Shown: positions 47,310-60,135 of the stretch, in pieces | How the letters are laid out: every line of letters starts with the position of its first letter | How positions within the stretch are numbered: position 1 is the first letter of the stretch | NCBI RefSeq assembly: GCF_964204645.1 | Contig: NC_134027.1 | Coordinates: 6,498,485 to 6,562,484 of the forward strand | Length of the DNA stretch: 64,000 nt | Direction: 5' to 3' | Source of the DNA: Tubulanus polymorphus | Taxonomy: Eukaryota; Nemertea; Palaeonemertea; Tubulaniformes; Tubulanidae | Notes under the pieces: model-generated | Told to the model about the DNA's origin: nothing | Databases searched by the model: none | The model's input: the letters and a program-made list of their open reading frames with translations, nothing else | Position numbers and translations under genes: made by a program

Positions 47310-48822
47310 CTTCACATCTGTCATACTTGGAATGTATTCATACTTCTTACTGATAACTGTGATTTGAAACAAAAACATCTTTGGTACAAAATTGAAAAAT
47401 AGAATTGTAAAAAGTTCATTCATCTTTCTTTCATAGAAAAACTTACATGGTGTTGGCGTAGACGGCGGGGCACATGGATGATCCATTCCGCAAACGTTGA
47501 TGACGCCGGATTGTTTATCCGACATATAGACTTTAACAGAACTGTGAGGGCCATTGAGGATATCGGAGTTTACTAGTTTCAGCAACAGCGGAGACGTTAA
47601 TGTCGCCATCGGTGTCGTGCCGGTTTTCACAACAGGAGATTGCAATTTCGACGAATTATACGCATTATGCAAAATCTGTTTAATTCTACCCGGTTTAAAA
47701 ACGCTGCATTTCTCGACGACGGCGGGAACATTTTTAACTTGTAATTTTATCGACGTAGTTGGTAGCTTACCATACGCGTGAATCGCGCTTACCAGTGAGT
47801 TCGTTTTAACAGAAGAAATTAGCGGTGCACTTTTATTCGAGTGATGAACAGATTTATTTGAAGCGGATTTATCCGTGGTTTCCCTAACGATCGCTTTTAT
47901 TGGTTTGCAGTTTATCATTATTTCCGATTGCCGTTCGTCCAAATGCGGTTGTTGTTGTTTATTGTTTTTATATGCGGCTGATTTAGAACGTAGTTTTGCG
48001 CTGTTTCGTATTTTCTTCGACCATTTACTAGGATGAGTACTCTTTTTTCGGCGGCTTCGTTTACGGCTAAGTTGGCACTGTTTATGCTCCTGATTCAAAT
48101 CTAAATCTAAACAAATGACAAAATTACAATTGGAGCGTTGGATTCTTGTTGGCTTGTAGCGCGGGTGGGTTCGATATTATTTGATCGAAAATACATCCGA
48201 TGAGTCCCTTTAATTATGATTATCAAATTGTACTTTGACAGCTGGATATCGAGTAGGAGTCATTGATAAACGGATTAAAAATAATAACCTGATTGTCTGG
48301 ATAAACTACAGACAAATCGAAAGATCTTTTTGCCTAGAGGGACCACACATTATAAATGATAAATTAGTCTTAGTTTCAGAAGTAGATAATTTCTATGCAA
48401 ATCAAAGGAAAGGACATTTAGATTATCGTGTACATACCATCAATATCCCCTAAAAACCGACCACCAGTGTCAGTTGTTTCCACTTTCCCCCCTACAGTAA
48501 GCCCATTATTTTCGCTGAGCTGTGGTAAAACTTCAACTTCCTCGTGGTAGATCTCTTTTTCTTGTATATTTACACCGCTATTTGATTCATCCAATTTCAG
48601 CTCACTCAAACTCTTACAAGTCGTCAAGCTGTTTGATTTATTAACTTTTGGTAAAAAGCCTCCTAAATCCTTTTCCGTCTCACTAGACTCAACCGTGCCT
48701 TCGGAAATAAATTCATTCTCTGCCTTGTTGACAACATCAACTTTATTGATGTATTCTATAATTTCATTGATTTCTTCATTCAGATTGAATGTATTCATTC
48801 GCTGGACCATTTTGATTGTCAT
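47310..48822 (-). CDS. Unrecognised basic, low-complexity protein
   Basis: Exons 48822-48438, 48106-47447 and 47356-47310 join in phase (1, 1, 0) to about 364 residues without a stop, so the gene must continue. The first exon is acidic (MVQRMNTFNLNEEINEIIEY). The second starts with a strongly basic run (RKRSRRKKSTHPSKWSKKIR), consistent with a nuclear localisation signal, then Ser/Lys-rich sequence and a CGMDHPCAPP segment. The third ends SKKYEYIPSMTDVK. I see no known domain. An acceptor lies just upstream of the ATG at 48822, so a further 5' exon is possible. The 3' continuation is probably the block at 45777-46773 or a missed exon. Confidence 0.55.
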
Positions 48823-50399
48823 TTTCAGAAAAAAATCAACCTAGAAAATAGTTACTGGTAAGTTACTCAATACATGCATACCCGGTACGGTAGGCCTACT
48901 CATCATAGCCTGCCACACATCTGTTAAGGGTAAATAGTAAAGGGCGTTTCTAGAATATATATGAAAAGAAAGCACATCATCAAATTATTCTACTAAATAT
49001 ATGAGTTCATGACTGTTTCCCGTCGTAGTAAAACGCAGACACGTCAGTTGAGTCGCGTGTAGGTTACTCGGGGTTAGTCGAGTAGGCTACACACAGCACT
49101 CTGCAGTGTTGTTGACAACCGGATATAACTCTCTGAATTCCCGTTTTTATGGAAAGTAACAACCACAATTTACCTGAAAATATTTCCATACTCAGACAAA
49201 GATATCATAGTACCACGAAACCATTAAGACCCTCAGGGAAATGGTGTTTAAAACGCAATAAATTCGATTGACATCAGTTGTTTGTTTGTTTACATCGCAC
49301 TCAAGATTGTAGAAATGTACATCAGCGAACTCGGGTAGCTCATTAGGCAATATAAAATTGAAACGGACCGCATAGCTGTACTGAAACGCTAGTTTTGCGT
49401 GACAAGTTCAATGGTATCGTACGTATCGTATTTTGCAGTTTCCTTTAAGAAAGATTTGAAAAATTCCTTCTAACAGATTCCTTGTGGTTGAGCCCATCGA
49501 TCTGGCCGGACGAGTATTTGACAATCAAGAGTAGCTCAGTGAGATAAGGCGTGATGTCGCATCCACTATCAGTGCTGGGTGACAAGTGGGTTCGAGTCCT
49601 GCTGGCTACTTACAGTGTGCGCGGGCAACACTTCAAAGGCCGTCCGTTGTGAGGTTAAATGAATAATCCAATAGGGTTAGTCTTGGGAAACCAAGATCCA
49701 AGCGACGTAAAGCCAAAACAAACAAACAAACAATTAGAACCGCACGGAACCATTACTTGTTTTTATTATCTCTCTCTTCGCTTGGTCAAGACACTACTCA
49801 CTTGGAGGCTCACCGTCTGATAATGGAATCGTATTTTTGAATTGGCAATACTTATCATTTTCAGGTTTTGGAAACTCCCGTGCATGCTGACTAATTAGTG
49901 GAGTTGTGCAGCGAGTTGGGCATGTTGAAACTATTTTCAATGATAACAACTGACATTCGAATGTGTGCCAAAATTAAAATTCTCTTCCTTCGGTGTCTGT
50001 TTTTTTGTTTCCGAATGATCATTATTATTCCTATTTCCCGCCCTATTCGGCTCAAAAGGTCACGGAAACATTAAATCAATCAACTAATCGTTTTTCTTTA
50101 TATCACACGATGCTGACAAACCCGCATGTACGCAAGCTTATCAGGCACGCGGATACCCGTGTCTGATCGTGAAGCATTAACAACACGTGCTACGTATAGT
50201 ACACGATCTATTAGTTTTACCACACACTACACATGCACACAGATAGACGCTGCTGGTGATCCCTGTATCTTTGGGAAGGGTTTTATCTCTCAGACTTCAT
50301 CGGTACATCTAAGTTTCAAATGTGGTCATGTATATCAGCAGACTGTAATTGGGTAGGATCGATCAGTGGCACACTGTTGTATTGCCAATCGAATTCCAG
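48823..50399. other. Intergenic interval with a SINE
   Basis: Apart from the SINE at 49520-49733 nothing recognisable. The ends should include the 5' regions of the minus-strand gene ending at 48822 and of the carbonic anhydrase. Confidence 0.5.
49520..49733 (+). mobile_element. tRNA-derived SINE
   Basis: A pol III A box (gtagctcagtgagataagg, from 49531) and B box (gggttcgagtcct, 49588-49600) are in correct order and spacing, followed by ~110 bp of non-tRNA body and a (caaa)n-type tail ending near 49733. Short acaat repeats flank it. The tRNA-like head is too diverged in its stems for a working tRNA gene. Confidence 0.8.
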
Positions 50400-53300
50400 A
50401 TGATCGGAAATGGATTTGTATTAGACAGTGAAGAGGATGCTGAGGAAATACCACAAATGAATGGGCATGGATCTTCTGGCCAAGGTTAGTGCTCACTGTG
50501 TAGTACCTACCCCTAGTCTGAATACCAGTCGTTGTTACCGGTTCCGTTTGTGGAATGACGGCTAGGTACTAGGCTATTCCTTCCCCATATTTTACGCGAA
50601 GTAAAAATTCAATTCGTGTACATTTTCTCTGTCCTATTGTTTAATGACTTTTGTCAACCAGTTCACACTTCAGTTTAGGTCATATTGAAACTCGAGGATC
50701 CTGGTGTAGGTCAAGATGTGCTGTCAAGAAACGTTCTTTCAGTACTTGAACACCTTAGAACTGACATACATGAGCTGTAAATGTCAACAAGCGTTCCGTT
50801 AAAAAAAACCTAGAGGGTTCTAGGATCCAGAAAAGAGATCAGTCGAGATTTATTTCAGATTTTATATCTAACTTCGTCATATATTTGATTCTTCTAATCT
50901 AAGTATACACATTAGGATCATATGATTATATACCATTGTACACGGGTTCAACAACATCATACAGCCTTGTCTTCTGACTAGGACTATTCATCACAGCCGT
51001 TGCAATGACGTCACGCATGGAGATAATGTCGTCTACAGCCGCTGCGATCATCGATATCGAGCGTGCATGTGCGAAGCATTTCGATGCTTGGCGATGACAA
51101 ATGTTATTCACCCCTACCTCGATCATTCTTAGTAGGGGGTATTTATGTGCCGTTAAAAGATGTCCATACCCATCTGAAATTCAAACAAATGATGATGCAA
51201 CAACGCAATACATATGTCAAGTGAAGCGAATGCCAATTAAAGCTTTCAAGTCAAAAGGCAGTTGAAGTCTTAAAGGATATCAACCCCATTTCTGTAGTGT
51301 TTTCCACATGTTCTATCTAAATGGATGTTAATAAACTGTTCCGTTGACTTGCATGTAATATTTTTGTAATAATACCAATTCGAGTCGCTTTTCATCATTT
51401 TCCAAACCTTTAGATCATCAAATGAAATGAAAAAACAATGCTGGTGTATATTCTCTACATGTAATTTATGGGTTGAGTTTTTTCCATGGATTACACGTTG
51501 CCCGACTGATATTAAAAAAATGTTCGGCGTCATCTGTCATCAGCAATTCGAATCCCACTCCCTCTGGTACGTCCGTGCTCTGATGTTCGAATTATAACAT
51601 CCTATTTCGAACGCGGAAGTCTTTTTGTCAAATTTTTTTAGAGGGAAGGCATGACATATTTCAAGTTATCGAGTGGTTTACCAACCATTGTTTGTTGGAA
51701 TTGTATCGAGAGTTATTGATACACATAGATATCGAATATTTCCCAGGTTTATGCGCGAACCTCCCCTGTGAATTTGCAGAGTAAAATACAGCGCGCTCTC
51801 AGACACATCGCTGCGCGTTTTATTCAGTAGGTAAGTTAAATAAATGCGAATTTTCATGCGAATTTTTGAATTTTGTTTTCTTTAAATTTTTCTCAGTGAC
51901 AAGAAAACTTGATAACGGAATTATAACAGGGTCTCTTGATATTGGTTATAAGATTTTATCGGTTCAGTTCCATAGTTGTGAATTCGATTTTACATAAAAA
52001 ATACGTTCTATATTTTGAGTTATGTTATTACATCATCCAGACAAATTTAACTCAACTTAACTTTAAATTTCCGAGGTGCTTTTTCAGTTTTTTTTTTCAT
52101 CATCTTATTATTCGTATCTTAGTGATTATTTGGAAGACTTCGTCCTCACGCGATATACAGTATTACTAACTCTTCAAACATTATTTATCTGGAAGTGTTA
52201 TATGATAATACCGATAACAAATATAATACACGTGTATACGGATCGAGTATAATAACTTTTGAAGTTGCTGGATTTTGAGTTACTACAAGGTTTAGGTTAG
52301 TTTTTCCTCATTTGTGACTTGCTAACTTATTTTTGACGACTTATATTTCATCCGATAGACAGAGGAATTCTTTATCAACGTGTTTTGTCTTTACAATATT
52401 GATTTGGAATTAATTTTGAATAGGAACATTTCGACACTCGGCCCGCTGGGCCTATAAGTCACCTAAAGGGTTGACAGTTGGTCGCCTTCTACTGAACAGA
52501 AGATTTATATGTTAGAATAGTTTTTATCTCGTTTACTTATTACTTGAATTTGCTTCCGTTTTCGGAAATTTGATGTCATCATAGAAGTGTAAGCTGTAAT
52601 GATGTGATGTATGGTGATGTATATCGTCGTCGAGAGAGCCGATTTAAAGTATTTTTTTCTGTGGCTCAAGGACGGCTAGTGTGAATACCAGTCGTTGTTA
52701 CGGGTTGTTGTTTGAGGAACAACGGCTAGGTACTAGACTAAAGGACGCCGTCTTCGTGCTTCTAACTGCAGCTATAACCTCATTGAAATGATTACATGGA
52801 AATACGTTTTGCTTTATTTGTCAATTGGAGAAAGTTTTTTTATTCATAAATTACCTTTTTCGCGTTCCCATAAAATGTAAACACGAAAGAAACGGAACAT
52901 TATTTCGTACTCGTGTTTTTTACGCTGACGTTTGCATTATGTAAATTGTAAATATCTTGTTCGACATGCGGTTATCAATTAAACAGTTACTGCGGGTTAC
53001 CTTCGTAAAACTTATTAATCATTGCTGACGAAAAAGCAATTATTCCACTAGACTTGCGCGGAACAACTAAAATGGTAACGATGAATTGTTTTCTGTAAAA
53101 AATAGATGCTCTGAGAGTAATTTGCTTCAGCACTAGCAAACTCCATTAATATTTCATGGACACGTACTGCTCTTGACTTTTTGGTCAAGGACCAATGTAG
53201 TGCTTTAAGCCGATAAACGCGCTGCTTACAAGCACGTTTGAACCCGCGGAACGGACTAAGACGGCACAACGTGGAATTCTATGCGCGATGACGAACAAGG

Positions 53301-56300
53301 CTTGTTAATATGATATTTATACCCTACTTGTCAAGGGCGCAGCTGGCGCCCCCTTTTGATCAAGTACCCTTTGATTTTTTTTAGATAAAACAGATTTTTT
53401 AAATTCTTTTTCTAATTTTGCTTTTGAAATTCTTTTTCTACAATGGAGTTAATACAATTGACCTACAATAGAGTTAATACAATTGACTCTATTGTGAGGA
53501 TTATGAAAAATATGCCATCAAATGACTAACACCGAAACGAACAAACACAGGTTCTAAAACAGTACTGAAATGAAATACATAGCGCCAGCACGATGCATCA
53601 GTGGGCCACGGACTCTCCGGCTCAATAGCATGTCCGCAAAATTGACTTTCGCAACACTCCACCTAGAATAAGCGTATAATAAGTACATATTGACGTTTGA
53701 AAGTATACCGTTACCCGAAGTGTAGATTGGTGTGATGCGTACACATATATAATGCATGAATTAATTAGTTAATTTCCTTTTGATGCGTGTGTATATTTTA
53801 TTCTTCGCATCGTAATCGTAGATAGATCGTATCGGCTGATAGGCAATGGGTAATATATTATTACGATGCCAGTTGACGATCATCGATGTTTCTTTTTTTT
53901 GGCAATGGTTTGTCGTTCCCGTAAAACGTAGAACTGTGTGACTTTCACGCGTTTCTCATTGACAAATTTGATTAAAAGACATTTAACATTGGTAATTGGA
54001 ACTGAGCTTAATGCAAAAAAATCTACGATGCAGTGAAAGGCATTTGATTTTAATTTGAAAATCATTCTCATTGAAATGATTATGAAACGAACTGCAATTT
54101 AATCACTGTTATAGCTTTTAAACAGGTACGAATTTTGTTTTGATTAATTTTGATTATAATTTATTTTGAAATGATTTTATTAGACATGAAGTTGTTTATA
54201 TCCATTAGGTCCATGCTTAGGATTTTTTTTGTATAGTGCTTTCCGGTTTTTTTTACTTAATGAATGAGAAATTGCACGAAAATACAAAATTACAAAATTA
54301 CGTGAATGATTTTCTGGCAGCAGTTTAGTTAATAAGCGATTATTACGTACTTTCGATGATAGATTGGTTTGCGAAACAACTCACACCATTTTCTTGGATT
54401 CTTGCGAGCGCGTTAAGATGAGATGAGTGTTTGCACATTTCTTATGTAGTACGCGTCGCAAATCTAACTTTATGATGCGGCTCATTTTGCTTGTTCACTC
54501 GGAGAGATAACGCCATTGTATGCACCACATTCACACGTTACTCCTGTAATCGACTTAAAAAATTAAATGGAATGCTGGAAAAGAATGTTTTTTCCCCAGA
54601 TAAAGGAGAACATTAGGAGAGTTTCTCAAATTGATACGATTGGGGAAACCGGGCGCTCATTACCAGCCGCGCGATTATTCGATTATTGAAGAGCAATTAG
54701 GAGCCGTGGTGTATTTCAAGATGGCTTGTTAGACGTATTCTGAATCCTGAATTACAGATATTCATTATCCGCACATTACGACGTTTGCTCGTTCTCCTCT
54801 AATGTTATTTTTATCTGAATTTTCTTTTCTATAGAGGAATCACCAGTCGTAAACGGAAGCCAAAGTGTAGATAAGATAGCAAAAATGGATTGGGGATACA
54901 CAGAATGGAATGGTAAATTTAAAAATGATTATTTCAATGAACATCGCGTTCTAATTGACTAAAATATTAATTCATATTCATTAACGAAATGATGTTCTAG
55001 TAATTGTGACAAAAAGCTGAGAGCAATCATTCGAATATTGTATGTTATATGGCGTCAGTGCTATATCAATTTGCCTATAAGTTGACATCAAGATTAATTG
55101 ATGATATCTGGTTTTCACGGATGGGAAACATCTCATCAGTTCATTAGTGATATATATTACGAGCAGATAATTGAGCACCGACGGAAATGATTTCCCCATG
55201 AATTATTCAGTCAGCACTTCTGTTTTATTACAATAGATTTTAAATTTTTTTCGTATTAGAAAATGATTCGATAATTACCTACTGAACCCCTTCCGTTTAC
55301 GATACTACGTATGTGGAAATTAGAAAAAATCAATTATTCTAAACGATTAGCAAATAATCATTCATGTCTCAAAATCTGGGGTGGGAGGTTGTTATTCCAT
55401 AAATAGAAAGTACAGTCATTTTTTTCATTTTTTGTGTATTGTGAAATAAAACTAATTTGTTATTCAAAGGACCGGACACTTGGAAAGCGCACTACCCAGT
55501 CGCTGCCGGTAATCGACAAAGTCCCATCGATATCAAGACCAATAACGTCGACTGTGATTTGTCCTTGGGCGAGATGAACATTCATTACGCTCCACAAAAT
55601 TGTCTTTACATTGAAAACACTGGACGCGGCGCTCAGGTATCGGTAGATGGTGAAGGCTCATGTAAGTATATGCAAACTAAATAGACTCCAAAACGAAATT
55701 TAAAAAAATTATGTCTATTCCATGGTTCAACTATGCAGTCAATGAATATGCATGCTTGATTATAATCACCGTTAGGTTTGGTAGGTGGTGGTTTAAAACC
55801 GTACGGAAAATTCCAATTGGCACAGTTCCATTTTCACTGGGGCCAAAATAACGGAGAAGGTTCGGAGCATACATTAGATGGAAAACGATTTGCGGCCGAG
55901 GTTAGTCAATCCAAGCAGTAATTACCGTTGTGACACATCAGCATTCTTATCGAACATTGTCAACAATGTTTCCACATGTATGAACATATCCAGTTTTTCC
56001 CACTTAATGTTCTATCAAATATCCACTCATTTCACTAACCACATGAACTCAAAAAATAGTCTGCCATATTTGATGTATTAATGTTTTTTGTCATTATTAC
56101 ATTATGTTGGAACATTATTTCAAGCGATGGAAATTCACTTGGATCCAATTTCCCAAGACGTCGCATTGATAAAACTTATTTTCGATGGGCATACGCAATA
56201 CATCTGAATTGACTGACATTATTGCAGCTACATTTGGTTCATTGGAATACAACTCAGTATAGGACGGTTGAAGAGGCGATGCATTCACCAAATGGTCTAG

Positions 56301-57115
56301 CTGTTCTCGGTGTTTTTATCAAGGTAGCCACATTTATCATTGGATATTTACCAGTAAATCAGATTTTGATGGGGTTTATATGATTATTAGATCATTTAAC
56401 AGCGCACTAGCGCTAAAAAAACAAATGAAACGAATATAAAATCGTCCTTATCATCTGCTCAATCTCATGAGCCGAAGATTCCACGTGTAAGATTACACAT
56501 ATCAAACCTACATTTGTTAAAGAACTTACGATGCATATTTTTCTTGACGTTTGGGTTTAGGTTGGAAAGGAAAATCCCGCTTTTACAGAATTAGAAAAAT
56601 ACATCCAGCAAGTCACTTTCAGCGGTCAGAAAATGGAAATGGATTCTTTTGATCCAAAACTACTACTTCCAGGTAGAACATGATATCGATTTATCAGAAG
56701 GGAGAATATGTTGCGATCCATCATTATTTTAACGTAGTATAATATCGAATTCAATAATTGCGCTGATAATAACTTCATCCTTTTATCTTTATATTTTTCA
56801 GAAAAATTGAATCATTACTATTTCTATCATGGTTCGTTGACTACGCCACCCTGCTATGAAAGTGTACTATGGACTGTGTTCCAGAAACCTATACAATTAT
56901 CGGAAGAACAGGTAAAGATTTCGTGTTACCTGCACTTTACTATTCACTATATGTTATTTACGTATTTTCCACAACGCGTTTTCTCTTTTTAGCTGGAATT
57001 GTTTAGATCGTTGTCTAGTTGTGAACCAGGTACTGGTCATACGTGTATAACTCACAACTATCGACCTCCTTGTCCCATTGGTGACAGACGCGTGAGGGCC
57101 TCGTTCATTGGTTGA
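50400..57115 (+). CDS. Alpha-carbonic anhydrase, probably cytosolic
   Basis: Eight exons: 50400-50484, 54835-54912, 55470-55661, 55776-55900, 56228-56323, 56561-56672, 56802-56911 and 56993-57115. Phases join to give 306 residues. The enzyme interconverts CO2 and bicarbonate. The zinc ligands are present: two His in AQFHFHWG and the third in LHLVHWN. Also present are the gate-keeping Glu (GSEHTLDG) and Thr (GSLTTPPC). The proton-shuttle His64 position (vertebrate CA II NNGHA) reads NTGRG here. The first ~45 residues are an acidic extension ([20 protein letters not shown]) before DWGYTEWN. There is no signal peptide or C-terminal membrane segment. Intron 1 is 4.35 kb; exon 1 is supported by phase and an open frame only. 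A shorter start at MDWGY (exon 2) is possible. Confidence 0.9.
50514..50576. mobile_element. 63-bp foldback MITE (copy a)
   Basis: tagtctgaataccagtcgtt at the left and gacggctaggtactaggcta at the right are imperfect inverted repeats. It is closely related to 52677-52740. Located in carbonic anhydrase intron 1. Confidence 0.7.
50577..54834. other. Rest of carbonic anhydrase intron 1
   Basis: Apart from the foldback MITE at 52677 I see no gene. Minus-strand open frames at 50926-51126 and 51270-51533 are not recognisable. Near 53443-53500 a ~25-bp block (agttaatacaattgac) is tandemly repeated and followed by a partial inverted copy. Confidence 0.45.
52677..52740. mobile_element. 64-bp foldback MITE (copy b)
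   Basis: Same family as 50514-50576, in the same intron and orientation. Flanking 9-bp repeats aaggacggc (52668-52676) and aaggacgcc (52741-52749) match at 8 of 9 positions, indicating a 9-bp target duplication. Confidence 0.75.
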
Positions 57116-57492
57116 ACTCGGTTCCGATTCGAGCTGGCAGGCGCGTTTTGTCTTCAAGCCTTCGTCTGACATCCCAAACGTTATTCATATAACAATTCCA
57201 CTGAGATCTAAAAATAATGCTTAAATTTCGAATTGGGGAAAAGTAGCAATAATCATAATAACGGATAAAACAAATCGGGTAAAATGATGTTGATTGAGCC
57301 TATTTATAGGAAATTTGTGATTAATACTCGTCAGGAAATATATTTATTAATGTAGAGATATTACTACTTAAGTAATTTGCATTCTTTTTTACTTCGTGCG
57401 TAAGTTTTATGATGATTTACATTACTTCGTATATATCTATCTATTGATGCAATTTGATGTATAACAATGCTCAGTTCCTCAAAAATTTGAGC

Positions 57493-57498
57493 AATAAA
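57493..57498 (+). terminator. Candidate carbonic anhydrase poly(A) signal
   Basis: AATAAA 378 bases after the stop codon at 57113-57115, followed by a T/G-containing stretch. It is the first canonical hexamer I see downstream. Confidence 0.4.
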
Positions 57499-60135
57499 AT
57501 TGAGCTTGAAAATTTACGTTTCAGTAAGAAATTGAAAAAATGTACATGCCACGTTTGCACCCAGGGTACCATTTAAAAGTTAGAAATCTATACAATATTC
57601 CCAATTGATGAGTATCGTATCATTAACCGACTTGCATCAAACAATTCCTATCAATGCAATGACCGCACCTTCGATCAATGGCTTAGAGTAATCTAAAAGA
57701 ATAGGAAATAAGGAAGGAATATAGAAATTTTGTTTTTCATAAAATAGGATATATTATGGTGTCAAATATTGTATTGACACTGATAGCTATTATATTTGGC
57801 ACCGAAACAAAACTCAGACCAAAGCACAGGATTTCAAGTCAAACGCTACAACAACTAACTATGCTTTGAAAAGTTTCTTCCGAAAAGTTACTAATCAGTT
57901 CATTATTAGAAATCGGCCTTGGCGCCATTTTATTTTTGAATGTTACGCACCCTCCCTCATGTGAGAAGTTTTTTTTTACAGAAATGTTTTACTCAATGCA
58001 TGATTTTGAAAATGTCATGAATGTCGTCTTGTTAATGGCTTAACGATTCGTTGATCTTCCGATGAAAACTTAAAACATAAACGTTACGTTTCAACATTGT
58101 ATGTACTTTATACATGTATGTACATAATCGTGTTTAAACACTCCTGACATTCCTCAACCCGTAAGAAAAAAGAATCTGTAAAATTCCCTGATACAGCCGG
58201 ATACAAAATACTTGCACTCAAGCTCGCTACGTGTACTTATATTTTTGAGTGTGTGTCTTGGCTTTATTTCTAAGCGTAAATTGCCTCTCATGTTAGTTAC
58301 TCTTACACGTGTTGACTTTCTCAAGTGTTTTTTTCGCTTTAATTTTCCATTTCTGCACGCATGATTTTAGCAACCTCCTTCCGGGACAATCAGTAGTTTG
58401 GGCTCGACGTTATAGACATAAGATTTGTATATCCACTTGCTCAACTTGCTCGAAGTAAGAAACAAAATCATGATGATGTAATGATTACTTACAAAAACCT
58501 TTCTGGTGACTTACTCAAATTCCAGAAAGGCATTTTAGATTCTAGGTAATACTATTGTCTGTGATAGTTACTATAACCATTGAGTTCTATGCTATAACTA
58601 CCTTTCATTGTTACTGTTACAACTGTAGTATATGTACATGTATATAATATCTCTGTAGAATAAAGGATGTTTGAATTATGAGAAGAGAAGTGCATTTTTG
58701 TTTTTTTTTCTAATCTGACGGCGCTTTTGTCTCGTACGCTGAAATAGATGCGAAATGATCTCGATGGACGGGTATATTGTTCAGGCTCGCTGCAATTCAC
58801 TGGAACCGTATGAGCTGATTCGAGACGTGTTATAGAAGAAGTCGCAGAAATTGCAAATATTTTTCAGCAAATTTTTTTGTTTTATTGCGCGATAAAACGA
58901 ACTTTTAGGCTTTACTGAAACGAATTGCAACGTGTGGGACTTGTTTTTCTACATGTCCGCATCGGCCAACAAAGGAACCAGCCTTATTTAGAAAATGAAA
59001 ATAAAAGTCGCCTCCTTTGGGGCCTACAATTGAGTAGACCCCAACTTATTTGGTTACCTATATTTTATGCATATTTCGAGCTGGATTAGATAAAGCATGA
59101 ATGAATGAAGCTGCTCTCACAAAAGGAATCGTTTTTAGGTTGATTTATGGCATTGGTAGATTGAACGGAATCCAGCACAACCAAATAAGGACCAATAATC
59201 AATAATATGGCAGGTCTGGCATAACAGGGAGATCCCATTTAAACTTCTATTACCATGGAAATACATGTGTCTTCGCATGTTTTATATCGAATAAGCGCAT
59301 TACTGGTGCGCCGATTATCTAAATCGCAGCTAAAAGAATTGATTGCAAACTTCGAAATTTAAGATGATTATGCTGTGCGGATCTAAAAATCTATCAAAAA
59401 CATCACGTGGTTCTATCGGCAAAGGCATACACGGCATGGAAACAAACGGAAAAATTTAGTTAAACGGGAACTAGATAAAAAGCTAGTAGCTGCTTGTCAG
59501 GAAGTAACTTGATCTTGGAACTATTCTTCGGTGAAAAGTATCAAAGCCCACTATAAAACGCACGTAATCATCATTGTATCTGTATCTGGTGTTACAGAAT
59601 GGTGTTACAGAATAATAATAAGGAAAAAGGACGGTGTCCGACCAGACGATATCAGAGCACTGCGGATTTCAGACATGAAATATAGATGAAAATGAAAGTC
59701 CGTTAGCAGGTCGCCTTCTTTTTTATCATCATCATCAATCTGCGCGCTTGTATCAAATGGAATTAGTCAGAAATACGGAATTGATTATTTTATTTGTTAC
59801 AAACGTGACCTGACTAAAAGTCGCAGCATCAAACTAAACTACATCTCTAGTAATAAAGTACTCAGCGAGAATATCGTTCGTGCGATATGAGCAACTACAG
59901 GTGCTAATTATTACTGTTAATCGATAGAAAACGTAATAAGAAGGCTTACGCTTTAATACAATAATACTAGATAATGCCTAAGTGATCGTCTCAAATATTC
60001 TTGCGACATAAAATCGGCACCTATACTTTCCGTTGTCATTAATCGATGATATTTGCGAGGGACAAATGCTCGATGCGAGAGAAAACTTAGTGAGAGAAAT
60101 AACACAAAAATAAGAACGATTTAAAGAACGAGGCA
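57499..60135. other. Intergenic interval
   Basis: AT-rich, with no gene, RNA or clear repeat recognised. Short open frames here, such as one on the minus strand at 58552-58800, have no protein-like features. The last few hundred bases should contain the promoter of the gene starting at 60136. Confidence 0.5.

Noticed and set aside
49531-49604. Functional tRNA gene
   Set aside because: A and B boxes are good but stems do not pair as a cloverleaf, and the sequence continues into a SINE body with a CAAA-rich tail.
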